A stretch of DNA of 64,000 nucleotides from Ampelocalamus luodianensis (lineage: Eukaryota; Streptophyta; Magnoliopsida; Poales; Poaceae). Below the pieces are notes generated by a model. That model was not told the origin of the DNA, did not search any database, and worked only from the letters and a program-made list of their open reading frames with translations. The DNA lies in assembly GCA_036346255.1 (NCBI GenBank), contig JAYEVH010000262.1:434001-498000 (forward strand). The letters are read 5' to 3'. Both the position numbers and the translations under genes were made by a program. Positions 1 to 10,716 of this stretch are shown one piece after another. Each line of letters opens with the position of its first letter. Within the stretch, counting starts at the first letter, position 1.

Positions 1-845
1 CCGAAACCACCATGGCACTTGCACCACCCGCGCCGCTTGATTCAACCGGCCGACCGAATCGCCCGTTCGGTCACCTTTGTCCATCTTGCACCATACTTGA
101 GTCCAATGACTTCACCCGCATCGCCGATCATTTTGAACCTCGCCTCCAAGCCTAGTCCCGATCATCCTCGCCGTTGACCGTCGTTGACCACCAAGCAACT
201 CGCACAACAATAGACAAGAAAATCAAATCGGAACAAGTTCTTCACAACTTGACCCACGTTAGTCAAAACATGCATCATGCAACACATATGACATGAAACC
301 CATGAACTTGACCTAATCAAGAACCATCGCCACCACACGGCCGACGACGAGTGAAAACCGGTCGATCGCCACCTTGGCCGGCCCGACCGCCACCGCGCAG
401 ATGATCGCCAATGTAAGGCCGGATCGCCACCAAAGGACTTAGCCAAAATTTCAACATCAAATCCGCAACCTCTCTCGGAAATTTAAAACGAATAGAACTT
501 TTGATCGAGGCTCCAAAATTATGGGACCAAGTGCAGAGAAACTCCTCACTTGCCTACACCTCTATTTTTGGCCCACTTCAAACTCAAATGCCACTCAACT
601 TGCTTGGCTCGATCGGTCATCGACGCCGGTCGACCGCTACCCAAACGGTCGGACCGCCACCGGTCGGTCGATCGCCAAAGACAAACCAATTGAGATGGCG
701 GTCCGATCGCCACCAAGGCCGGTCGATCGCTTGAGACTGACAGAATCTGAACTTTGCCGAAAACTCGTGTTTCCGCAAACCTTCAACGCCATTGCCAATT
801 GACACATCATCCTAAGATCATGAGCATATCCCCATGATATCCACA
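1..845 (-). mobile_element. Copia-type LTR, minus orientation, cut by window edge
   Basis: This segment aligns throughout with the right-hand part of the LTR at 14214-15781 and, in reverse complement, with the LTR at 4492. Its outer end is the conserved terminus ATATCCACA at 837-845, which is TGTGGATAT on the minus strand. The rest of the LTR and any internal region lie to the left of the window, so it could be a solo LTR or the 5' LTR of a minus-strand element. It is rich in GGTC/GACC-type short palindromes. It abuts the CACTA remnant that starts at 846, so it probably inserted into that element. Confidence 0.75.
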
Positions 846-879
846 CTACATATGTAATTCTATTTTTATAGTGCCGCCA

Positions 880-1178
880 GCAAAAAGCAGAAGAATGTGC
901 ATTCTACGTTTGCCATCATATGCAGAAAATCATGAGTGCTAAGCTGAAGGATCCCGAGGTCGGTCAATCTCGCAATAATTATTTTCTAATTATAAATTTA
1001 AATATATATGCTTACTACTTTACTCTTGCTAGCTAGCTGTGGCTTGAATATAGATTTAGATTCACTCGTTCACAAAGAGATCTCGGATGTTCGAGGGAGG
1101 CTCTGCATCTTCATCAAGACGGAGATCATTGACGCCGCCAGAGAGTTTCACTACTCCAACACCACTGAAGGATCTTGA
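880..1178 (+). pseudogene. Ulp1-like (C48) cysteine protease C-terminal remnant in CACTA element
   Basis: Two exon-like stretches can be read. The first contains ECAFYVCHHMQKIM (from about 881) and ends at a plausible donor, GAG|GTCGGT, near 959. The second starts near 1050, contains LDSLVHKEISDVRGRL, then IDAAREFHYS, and stops at TGA 1176-1178. The pattern of Cys-x-Phe-Tyr-Val-Cys followed by a C-terminal GEFHY-like motif is typical of the Ulp1/C48 protease ORFs captured by plant CACTA and Mutator elements. The catalytic His and Asp part is not in the window. The usual Gly after the Cys is Ala here. The family call is inferred from motifs only. Confidence 0.45.
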
Positions 1179-1419
1179 AACAATTGATTCATTAATTGTA
1201 ATTCACTTTGAATAGTTGTAATTCAATTGTAACTCTAGCGACAATATTTGATACATATTCATTTGTAATTGATTTTGAGTTATAAATGATCACTTTGAGT
1301 TGTCAACGATTGATTCATCTGTGATGTATCTATTTTCTGCATGCTTGTTTTCAGAGGGCATGGCTAGCAATTCCTGAGGCTAGCCGAAAATCAAAAGTAA
1401 ATTAGTTAGGCTGAAAGAA

Positions 1420-1849
1420 CTATCACAGATGGTTCATTATTAGAATCGTCTGTGATAACTCACAACATAGACGGTTATAATTACCCACCGTCTGCGATAT
1501 CTACATATTACAGACGGTTCATCATGACAACCGTCTGTGATATTTAGATATCACAGACGGTTCTAATTATAGCCCGCCTGTGATATGGAGATATCACAGA
1601 CGGTTCTAATTATAGACCATCTGTGATATGGGGATATCACAGACGGTTCTAATTATAGCCCGTCTGTGATATGTGGATATCATAGACGGTTGAAATTAGA
1701 GCCGTATGTGATATGGGGATATCACAGACGATTTTTTTAACCGTCTGTGATAACCGCCAGTTATCACAGACGTACAAAAACACAGACGGTTCCGAACCGT
1801 CTGTGATGACGATTCCAAACCGTCTGTGATGACGTTTTCTATAGTAGTG
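1420..1849. repeat. CACTA subterminal repeat array
   Basis: About ten short units built on ATCACAGACGGTT and its complement AACCGTCTGTGAT recur in both orientations, separated by a TCTAATTATAG-type spacer. In CACTA elements such arrays are the binding sites of the element-encoded TNPA-like protein. The palindromic pairing could also form long hairpins in transcripts. Confidence 0.75.
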
Positions 1850-2586
1850 TATGCATTTATTGTTTAATTGGTAGCATCTCTTTGAAGTTTCTGAGTCTAT
1901 TTGATTATAGATGGCAACTTGATATTTTAACTAATCTTTATGTATTTTATCACCAGCGATTCCTTAGCCCTAATTATAGTCTCAGCCTTCAATGCCACAC
2001 GCCAAGGTGCGCAAGGGTTACTAGTTAGTATTATGTACAGTCACCAACCAATAGGCAATGTGCTGACAAGCTGTGACATTAGTATTTTGCAAGAATTATT
2101 ATTTAGCAATACTAGCATATATTTTCTTTCTGTTTTGATAGGAAGCAGCCGCCGCTCCCGCTCTTCTTTCTGAGCCGCATGTAGATCGTAGAAGTCGTTA
2201 TGATGCCGCCGCTTTCTTAGCCGCTGCCCCGAGCTTCTAAGGCCGCCGCACTTCTTGTACGCCGCCGCCATCTTGGGCTTCGATGTACGTTGTCATGCTT
2301 TCACCTATTCCTATACGGCTTGATTTGACAGCTCTATCTATTCATGTCGGTTTCATCTTCTTCGTCATGTTGCCATGGTCGGCTTTCTTAGCCCCTACAC
2401 CTTGTGCTTTATGGGCTGTTGCACGACTCCGGATGAGAAGAGATCTTTTGATACTTGGTATATTTTTTAAGAGTTACATGCTACGACGACATTATCAAGA
2501 CCCGGACTTTGGATTTTTTTTTATATTTTAGTGTCAACCATCTTCAAATGCAATGCTATTACATACGCCTTGCATTTGAGGGGAGA
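1850..2586. other. Intergenic / decayed element sequence
   Basis: No convincing gene. At 2150-2275 a GC-rich patch repeats GCCGCCGC-type triplets. The last 30 bases before 2587 (ending in TTGAGGGGAGA) resemble the polypurine tract of a Copia element, so some of 2280-2586 may be the decayed 3' end of Copia pol. I could not confirm a pol motif in it. Confidence 0.3.
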
Positions 2587-2729
2587 TGTTAGAGATATGT
2601 TAGAGATAGAAATTCTTTTGTATTCCTTATCTGTCTTTTGTATTTTCTTGTCTGCACCTCTTGTACTCCTATATATATTGCCTATTAGGCCTTTTCAATA
2701 TACACACAATATTCATAACAACTCTAACT
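2587..2729 (+). mobile_element. Short Copia-like 3' LTR
   Basis: It begins TGTTAGAG directly after a polypurine-like tract and ends CTCTAACT, an imperfect inverted repeat of the start (expected CTCTAACA). A TATA-like CCTATATATATTG lies inside. About 143 bp. No partner LTR was found, and the 3' boundary is the less certain one. Confidence 0.45.
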
Positions 2730-3254
2730 TGTAAATCAGTTTATTCAATGATGGAAAAGATTCAGTGATGAGCTTGAGGTGTTAATAGGATGCTTGGTTA
2801 TCCCGTTTTGAGCTAGCCTGTTCCTATTTGCACTTCATACAAGCCATTGATGAGCTGCTAGTGTTGACGCCTCGATGGATAATGGATCCCTTGTACAAAT
2901 CCAGTACTGTTACAAGTCATAATGCTATTTCTCGTGGGATATGTCATATTGACGTATCTTATGCAAAAATAAGTTTAAATACATGCTTAACAAGATCTTT
3001 TAAACCCTCGAGGGTAATTCAAACTTTTTATCCTTCACACATAACTCAATAAGCCAACATTCTATAAAAAGCCAGATTACTAAACACCCAAGCTTGACTT
3101 AAAAGCTAATAGGCTTATAAACTGATTAAGTTAAAAAAAACTGGCTTTAAACTATAAATAAAAAAACCTAAGCCTAAACAAATAAGGCTTAAATATAGAT
3201 AGACTTGTCAAAGTAAAGCCCGTGACCTGTAGACTGTAGACTCAATATTTTCGT
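2730..3254. other. AT-rich intergenic, nothing recognised
   Basis: Only short chance ORFs. I see no repeats, promoter elements or protein motifs that can be supported. Confidence 0.4.
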
Positions 3255-3541
3255 AATGCAAACCGTACCCAATTAGCACATTTTTTTTTGAAAAACTTGG
3301 ACACACGATTCTTCCAAGGTATCAGAGAAGTCGTCTCTCTAAAACTTGGAAAATTCCAAAAATTTTACGAGTGAAAGGCACAAGTGTCTTTTTCTTTTTT
3401 AAAAAAAAGAAGGCACAAGTGTGATGCCCATCGGCTTATAACAAAATTGAAGTCCTCAAAATGAAAAGAAAAATAATCATTTAGCAACTTGACTCGAATC
3501 ACTAAATAAACACACCAAGCTTTCAGTCTGCAAAACAAAAC
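3255..3541 (+). promoter_or_regulatory. Duplicated promoter of LRR receptor-kinase copy
   Basis: This stretch is clearly homologous to the region just upstream of the intact kinase gene (about 40205-40473). Shared parts include the ACTTGG-ACACA-GATTC block, the GTGAAAG-GACAAGTGT block and the final AAACACACCAAGCTTTCAGT leader. It has one copy of a block that is present twice at the intact gene. The TATA-like sequence is weaker here (CTAAATAAACAC, where the intact gene has CTATATAAACAC). Confidence 0.7.
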
Positions 3542-3842
3542 ATGGGAATTGTAACAGTCATGGGTTTTTTCTTGTTTGCCTCCCTTCTCCTTCCATGTCC
3601 ACTCCTGAAACTACCACACAAGCGCCACTGACCACCAAGCGCTTATGCCATTTAGGTCTCTGATAAGAGGAAATACATTGCAAGCTCTGGGATCATGGGG
3701 AAACCAGACGATCCCTATGTGCCGATGGCGCGGCGTGACCTGCGGTATTCGTGGCCACCGCCGTGGCCGTGTCATAGAACTGGACCTTCCTGAGGTCAAC
3801 CTTCTTGGCATCATTGCCTCTTCTACAGGGAACCTCACTTAG
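3542..3842 (+). pseudogene. Truncated LRR receptor-like kinase copy
   Basis: This is a paralogue of the first ~110 codons of the gene at 40474. It starts with the same MGIVTV signal-peptide codons. A deletion and rearrangement just after the signal peptide shifts the frame and gives an early stop. From 3645 the frame is open again and contains the LRR N-terminal cap, including SLIRGNTLQALGSWGNQ and the CRWRGVTC signature, then the first LRR. Homology stops abruptly at GNLT (about 3840) with a stop codon. No kinase part follows. It cannot encode a receptor, though a short secreted LRR-cap peptide is formally possible. Confidence 0.85.
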
Positions 3843-4491
3843 CAATAAAATAGATTGAAAAGTACTTGAAGAAATGTTCTGAACTTTTGAGTTTTTGTTT
3901 GACTAACTAGGGGGTGGTCTAAAGAGTTCCATATGCAATATATCAACTGAATCTTGTAAGCCCTCCACATGTCAATTTATGCACCACAAGATATATATTT
4001 TCTTGAATTAAAACAAATAGGAGACAATTAGTCATAAAATGTCCGATCATCGAATATTTATTACGCTAACTCAATTCCTATGTATCCACTTTTAAGCATC
4101 TCCTAAGAACCCGACGCCTCCAGCACGCTCTCCATCCTCTCCTGCGCCGCTAGCCACTCCGGCAGTGGCGGCCCCCTCCATCAACCCCACATCTCTTTCC
4201 CTCTCCCTAACCCGGCACTGCCTGCCGCTCCGGCGACGGCGCACAAGCGCCACTTCAAATGGGCTCCTCCTCCACGAGCCTACACTTCAGAGCTGTGGTC
4301 GTCGGAAAGAAGTCTGAGAAGGAGCGTCTGTGGATTGATTCCACCCTCTCTAGCCCTGGCTCGGTAGAATCCCAGCATCAAGGGTCTTCAGAAAGGTTGT
4401 CTTCCCCAAGCCCGGTCGCCAGGGGACGGCGGTCGCCGAGCCCAGTAGTGGCACCTGTTCCTGTGCCCGCGCAAGCTAGAGGCAAGGCAGA
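3843..4491 (+). other. Intergenic, then GC-rich coding-like fragment
   Basis: 3843-4110 is AT-rich with nothing recognised. From 4110 base composition changes sharply to GC-rich. A frame open from 4259 reads MGSSSTSLHFRAVVVGKK and then a Ser/Pro-rich stretch before it is cut at 4491 by the LTR that starts at 4492. It may be the N-terminal part of a LINE ORF1/DUF4283-type protein whose later part lies at 15782, on the far side of the inserted Copia block. That link rests only on position and style of sequence. Confidence 0.3.
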
Positions 4492-6310
4492 TGTGGATAT
4501 CATGGAGATATGCTCATGATCTTAGGATGATGATACAATTGACAATGACGCTGAATGTTTGCGGAAACACACGTTTTCAGCAGAGTTTCAGTTATGTCAG
4601 GGCAGTTAGATTGGCCAGGTAGGCGGTCAGACCGGTCTTTGTGGCGGTCTGACCGGCCACCTCTGGCGATCAGACCGGCCAGTGCTCAGGCCAAGTGGCT
4701 GGTGGTCAGACCGGCCGTGGGCGGCGGTTTGACCGGCTAGAATGTTGTTTGTTGATTTTTAGGTAGGGTAAAAAATAGATGGTGTAGGCAAGTGAGGAGG
4801 TTCTACTACACTTGGTTTCGTAATGTTTGGGGTCTCAAGGTAAAATTTCTATTCGTTTGAAATTTCCAGAGAGGTTGCGGTTTTCCGGGAGGAAATTTGG
4901 CTAAGTCCCTAGGCTGGACGGTCAGACCGGCCAAGTGGCAGTCAGACCGGCCATGGGGTGGCGGTCTGATCGGTTTTAACTTGGTTCGCTGGCCATCCTG
5001 GCGGCGATGTTTGCTTGTTATGTCATATTCATGGGTTTCATGGCATATGTGTTGCATGATGCATGTTTTGACTAACGTAAGTCAAGTTGTGAAGAACTTG
5101 TTCCCGAAATTGATTTTTTTGTCTATTGTTTGTGCAGGAAGCTTGGAGGTCAACGACGAGGATGATCAGTACTAAGCTTGAAGAGCTGAGGTTCAGAACG
5201 ATCAAGGATGTCGGGTGAGGTCAATGGACTCAAGCATGGCGCAAAATGGACAAAGGTGACCGAGCGAGCAGTTCAGTGCGACGGGTTGAATCAAGCGGCT
5301 CGGGGTCGGTGCAAGTGCCATGGTGGTCGGTGGGAGCCGGATAGGAGAGACTTGCCGACATGATGAGAGCCGTTGATCAACCTACACGTGGCGAAGCATG
5401 GGATTGCTTCACGCAGTTTGGACTCGATCTTCGGAGAGGGACCGAGAAGGGGTATTTTGGTAATTTCACCTAAATACCGCCTTGGCAACCTTTTTGGCTA
5501 AACCGCGGTGCAAGATGGGCAAGGAGAAGCGATTTAGGTCAAGAGAAGATGAAGACAACGCTTTAAAAGGCGTGCGTGAGTTAAACCCGTTTGTGTGTGG
5601 GCTTAACGGATGCCCAATAGGAATATTCTTCTAGAATCTAACTTCCACTATAAATAGAGAAAGGTGTTGGCCAGCACCTCTAGAACTCTGGACATGAGAA
5701 AACCCTAGTTTGGGGCTTAAGGATAGAGAGTGGAGAGGTTAGGTTTCTAGAGAGATCGATTGAGTGTGTGCTCATGTATTGAGTTTTGTCCTCCAGGATG
5801 GAGTGGCTGTAAACCCACATCAATCAGAAATCAATCCATGCAAGTTATCTTGAGATGAGTCTCTTTTGTTCTTACTCTCTATTTTGTGATTTTGAGGCTT
5901 TCTTTTATCCCTTTGTTTACTGTTGGTTTCTGGCCGTGATCTACATTGCTGTAACATGTGGGAACACATCTAGGATCATCTTGATCATCAATCACCCATG
6001 AGCAAGTTTTAGATCATGTTTTCATTTTGAATCGGTTTTTTGAATAACCTTCACTCAAACGGAAAAAGGTCGGAACTTTGGCAAGGATCTTCACGATCGT
6101 TGCATGGAACAGGTTCCTGATATCCTAGAGAAGGTTTGTCTCAAGTTTGATAAGGTTTGAAGTCACGAATCAAAAGTTAGACCAATTTGTAATTTTGAGT
6201 TCAAGCAGATTTTACTGTTCATTTGGCATGGAGGTCAAACCGCCCTTAAGTGAGAGGTCAGACCGCTCATAGGCCGGTCAGACCGCTATCTACATAGAGG
6301 TTTGACCACC
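4492..6310 (+). mobile_element. Copia-type LTR, plus orientation, 3' end missing
   Basis: It starts TGTGGATATCATGG at 4492 and is the reverse complement of the LTRs at 1-845 and 14214-15781 over most of its length. It contains a TATA box (5649) and about a dozen GGTCAGACCGGCC-like motifs. Alignment with the complete LTR fades near 6180-6310, so about 250 bp of its end, including the expected terminal CA, is missing. There it meets an oppositely oriented LTR head to head. No internal element sequence follows in the plus direction. Confidence 0.7.
5649..5657 (+). promoter_or_regulatory. TATA box of the plus-strand LTR
   Basis: CACTATAAATAG lies in the middle of the LTR, the usual place for the retrotransposon promoter. 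The matching sequence CACTATAAATATATG is present on the minus strand in the LTR at 14214-15781. Confidence 0.55.
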
Positions 6311-6953
6311 CAACTATTTTGGGTTTGACCTAAACCACTTCTCCATGCGCCGACCCGCGCCGCGGTTTAGCCAAAAGGTCACCAAGGCGGTATTTGGTAA
6401 GATTACCAAAATACCCCTTCTCGACTCTTCTTCAAAGATCGAGTCCAATCTTCGCGAAGCAGTCGCATGCTCCGCCACGTGTAGGTTGATCCAACGGCTC
6501 TCATCATGTCGGCAAGTCTCTCCCATCTGGCTCCCACCGAAACCACCATGACACTTGCACCGTCCCCCACGCCGCTTGATCCAACCAGTCGCACCGAACT
6601 GCCCGTTCGGGGTCCATTCTACACCATTCCATTGACCTCACCCGGCATTGTCGATCGTTCTAAACCTCAGCTCTCCAAACCTAGTCCCGATCATCCTCGC
6701 CGTTGAGCGTCGTTGACCACCAAGCAACCTGCACAACAATAGACAAGCAAATAGAATCTGGGAATAAGTTCTTCGCAACTTGACCCACGTTAGTCAAAAC
6801 ATGCATCATGCAACACATATGCACTGACACCCATGAACTTGACCTAACAGCATTCCAAACTATGACGAAAACGCGTGTTCGACAAACCGTTAACGACATT
6901 GCCAATTGTAACATCATCCAAAGATCATGAGTATATCCCTCATGATATCCACA
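6310..6953 (-). mobile_element. Truncated 3' LTR of the minus-strand Copia element
   Basis: It is near-identical to 15130-15781 and ends in the same ATATCCACA terminus at 6953. The minus-strand sequence just inside is a purine-rich AAGGGAGAGAT, the expected polypurine tract. The other ~915 bp of the LTR (the R/U5 side) are missing, and the opposite-strand LTR of 4492-6310 takes their place. Confidence 0.75.
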
Positions 6954-8708
6954 ATCTCTCCCTTGATGAACACATTGGTAATTCCCAATAAATACAAATT
7001 TTGAGGCTTGAAAAGTAAAAACTTAACGTTTTTGAACAAAAACACAACTTGGTCTAAATGCAAGAGAAAGCAATGGAAATGACCAAGTTGACTTCAGAAT
7101 AACATATACAAGTGAGATAAGGCAAAAGAAAGTGAGAAAGCTTCAATTTCCAGAGACGAGTCAAATATCTCACTTAAGGTCCATATGCAAGAACAATTGT
7201 TCAATTGACCTTTGATCATTGTGAGGATCCAAAAATTGCAATTCAAGTTCAGAAATGGCAATAAGATCAAACGAATGCAAATATGATACTCCCCCTCACA
7301 ATGATCATCATTTTTCCAGAAAATTTCAAGAAAATTTCATTTTCTCCAATTTCTTCAAAAAGCTCCCATTTTCACATTTTTACTATTTCTTCTCCCCCTT
7401 TGACAATGGAGTCATCAAGGAATCACGCCTTCCTCTCATCCAGAGATGACAAATATAGAATTGAGAAAGAAGCATAAGAAGGAGCATGCATGAAATTCAA
7501 TGAAGTGGCTTCATTTTTTTTTTCAATTTTTTGAGTACAAGAAGCTTTGGAGATTACCCAAAAAGAGCAAGCTATCATTTCTAATTTTACTTAATACATA
7601 TCAAGCCTATCATCGCTAGCAAGATCATATTAAGACATATATATCAAAGCTAAGCAAGAAGGCTCAAAGTAAAGTGATGAATTGTAACGATTTAAGCAAA
7701 GCTTCAAAATTCAGCAAGTTCATCAACAGGGATCCTAAAATGATACTGGCCATGTCAAAATGTCAATATGAGATCGAAAAGCTAACAATGACCACATTAA
7801 GAGACAAACAGGTTCTGAATTGAATCATTTTGCTCAATTTTCTCAAACACCTATTTTTCAACAGTTTTTCATTTGCAATGAATATTGAAGTTGACTAATG
7901 GTCTAACTTAGTGAAGAAGATCCTGGACTAGGAGCCATCCACAAACTCTTCCTAAGCTTCGACCAGAAGTTGATTAAAGGTATATCTTAGTGAAGAAAAT
8001 CCTAGACTAGGAGATATCCACAAACTCTTCCTAAGCTTCTACTAGGGCGACAAATCTTGAGGTTCATGTCAATTTTGACAAGTAGTCCCCATGAGATCGT
8101 CTGGATCATTAAACTATCTCCAAGTTCATGTCTATGACATGCAGTCTCGTGAGAGTAGTTTGGCGCATTTTAAGCACAAGACAATCTTTAAATTTGATTT
8201 TTCATTTTTCACAAGAGCAGATTTAGATTCTTAAAAGAACAAGAAGCTCAAGTAATTATCAATACTAGATTCAAGAGCTAATAAAGCAATTTTGACAAGC
8301 CCAATGTCACAAAAGGATCACTAATTGTGCAACTAGCTAAAAGATCCACAAATTGCAGTTTTTTTAGTTCAAGTTGTCTTAAAGTTCTAGCTCATTCAGC
8401 AAAGACTTAGCTACACATGTGAAAGCATGATAATTCTAGTAAGTCAAAGAACTAGACACGATATTGAGCAAAATTGAAATACTAAAGCTCAAGAGAGTAA
8501 TAAGCAAAGCTTCATCAATTTTAGAAGACAAGCCAAAAAACTTATATTACAATGCATCTTTTTGGATTTTGATATGAATGCAATATGATACAATGAGATG
8601 CGAGAAAAACTCAGAAAGCCTAATCGGATAAAAAAATCAAAAAATTCAAAAGAAGATCAAGAAAAGATCATATGAACAAGGTAAGATCAGAAAAGATCAA
8701 ACTCCCCC
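6954..8708 (-). other. Non-coding 3' region of Copia element, with repeats
   Basis: AT-rich sequence between the pol stop and the 3' LTR. No env-like or other ORF was recognised. It holds several polypurine-tract-like motifs on the minus strand: GGTTTGAGGGGGAGT directly after pol (about 8700-8714), others near 7288 and 7393, and AAGGGAGAGAT at the LTR. It also holds a 79-bp-period tandem repeat at 7907-8045 (CTTAGTGAAGAA... twice) and a looser GTTCATGTC repeat at 8060-8160. Confidence 0.6.
7907..8045. repeat. Tandem repeat, two ~60-bp units, 79-bp period
   Basis: The units start CTTAGTGAAGAAGATCCTGG at 7907 and CTTAGTGAAGAAAATCCTAG at 7986. Both run to CTTCCTAAGCTTC, with few differences. 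Confidence 0.8.
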
Positions 8709-10480
8709 TCAAACCAATCCATAGGGATAAATTACCCCTAACTCACTTCTCAAGGTGGCAAGCCTAGTTGGATCTAAAGACTTGGTGAGGATATTAGCCA
8801 ACTGAGCCTCAGACTCTACGAAGTGTAGCACAATGTCACCCTTCTCTACGTGGTCTCTAAGGAAGTGATAGCGAATGTCTATGTGCTTGGTCCTAGAGTG
8901 TTGCACAGGGTTTTTAGCAATGTTAATAGCAGAAGTGTTATCATAGAAAAGAGGAACACTATCAAAAGACAACCCAAAGTCATTAAGAGTGGACACCATC
9001 CACAAAATCGGACTACAGCAACTAGCGGCAGTTACATATTCAGCTTCAGCAGTGGATTGTGCAACAGAAGACTGCTTCCTAGAAGACCAAGAGATAAGAG
9101 AAGTGCCTAAGAAGTGACAAGTGCCTGAGGTACTCTTCCTATCTAGCCGACAACCCGCAAAATCAGAATTAGAAAACCCCCGAATGGACAAAGAAGAAGA
9201 GCAGGAATACCAAATGCTATACTAGAGGGTAGAGTGTAAATACCTGAAAATGAGCTTAACGACTTGGCGATGGGAAGTCCTCGGAGACGCCTGAAACCTC
9301 GCACAGAGGTAGACCGCGAAGTGGATGTCCGGTCTTGAGGCCGTCAGGTACAGAAGGGAACCAATCATGCTGCGGTACTCACGTTGATCCACGGCTTCTC
9401 CTTCCTCATCAGGATCCAAAACGTCGAAGTCGCCATGGGAGTGGCGATTGGCTTGCAGTCACCCATGTCGAAGCGTTTGAGCAAATTCTTGGTGTACTTC
9501 GTCTGATGGATGAAGATCCCTTCCTTGCATTGCTTGATTTGAAGCCCCAGAAAGTAGTTGAGTTCTCCCATCATACTCATCACAAATTCTCTGGACATGG
9601 TCTCAGAAAAACTGGAAACAAGAGCATGAGAAAAACCACCAAAGATAATATCATCTACATAAATCTGAGCAAGCAGCAAGTCATTACCACGCCTAAGAAT
9701 GAACAAGGTCCTGTCTACCTTACCCATCTCAAAATCATTCTTAAGCAGAAAAGTCTTAAGTCTATCATACCAGGCTCTAGGGGCTTGCTTAAGACCATAC
9801 AAGACTTTGGATAGCTTGAAAATATGATATGGATGCTTAGGATTCTCAAAGCCTGCGGGTTGCCTAACATACACTTTCTCCTCTATAAAATCATTCAGAA
9901 AGGCACTCTTGATATCCATCTGATACAACCTAAATCTCTTAGAAGCAGCAAATACAAGCAGAATGCGAATGGCTTCCAATCTAGCAACAAGAGCAAATGT
10001 CTCTTCAAAGTCTAACCCCTCAACTTGGCTAAAACCCTGAGCTACCAGCCTAGTGTTGTTTCTAACCACAGAATCATCCTCACTTTGTTTATTTTTGAAC
10101 ACCCAACGGGTTCCTATAACATTATGACCACTAGGAGGTTCTACTAGGTTCCAAACCTTGTTCCTCTCAAAGTTCTCTAACTCCTCATGCATAGCATTAA
10201 CCAAGCTAGAATCAGATAAAGCATGTGATATATCATGGGGTTCGAAAGAAGCAACAAATACAGAATGAGAGTAGAGACTCGGATCGTGATACCTGGAGCG
10301 AGTGACTCGCTCATGAAGATTACCAATCATCTGATCCAGAGGATGACGCATCTGAATATGAAGTGGAGCGCATGGGGGAGACAACATCTCTTCGACCTCC
10401 GCAGGTACTACTGATGAAGAAGAAGCAGCAGGAGCCTCAATTGAAGGTGAAGTAGTCGAGTGTGTCTCGAGTTTGGACAC
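8709..10480 (-). pseudogene. Copia reverse transcriptase and RNase H (broken pol)
   Basis: Reading down the minus strand from 10480, an RVT_2 reverse transcriptase begins with the NKVWNLVEPPSGHNVIGTRW region. It continues through the substrate-binding LYQMDIKSAFLN and the catalytic QIYVDDIIFG (YVDD box), with VLYGLKQAPRAWY between. The frame then shifts into 9419-9222 (YRSMIGSLLYLTASRPDI) and into 9191-8709, the RNase H domain, with SSVAQSTAEAEYVTAASC and the C-terminal HIDIRYHFLRDHV. At least two frameshifts separate these blocks, so no full-length pol is possible. The stop is followed at once by a polypurine-like tract. Confidence 0.9.
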
Positions 10481-10716
10481 TTGGATAGGAACATCGCAAT
10501 GTGTGGAGGAGCAGTATCAAGTTCATCCTCCTCTTCTTCAACAAAAATACTCTCTGTCACCTGTAAGTCACTTGAAACATCGGATCTAGCTCCAGGGCTA
10601 GTCTCATCAAAAGTGACATTGCATGTCTCCTGGACAGTGTTAGTTTCAACATTAAAAACCCGAAAACCCCTCGAATGTGCAGGATAACTCAGAAATAAAC
10701 CATCAAAAGTTCTTGA

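Larger units (their letters stand above)
846..1849 (+). mobile_element. CACTA (En/Spm) transposon, right-hand end
   Basis: The right terminus reads CTATAGTAGTG at 1839-1849, which is the CACTACTATAG terminal inverted repeat of CACTA elements on the minus strand. About 430 bp of subterminal repeats precede it. The 3' end of a protease-like gene lies further inside (880-1178). No matching left terminus is visible, because the Copia LTR at 1-845 replaces or interrupts that side. A 3-bp target duplication cannot be tested without the left end. Confidence 0.7.

Noticed and set aside
1420..1849. CRISPR-like array
   Set aside because: Repeats alternate in orientation, spacers are not unique, and they end in a CACTA terminus in a plant genome.
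2283..2734. Small membrane protein frames at 2283-2531 and 2531-2734
   Set aside because: The second overlaps the short LTR. The first has no start context or homologue I recognise and sits in transposon debris.
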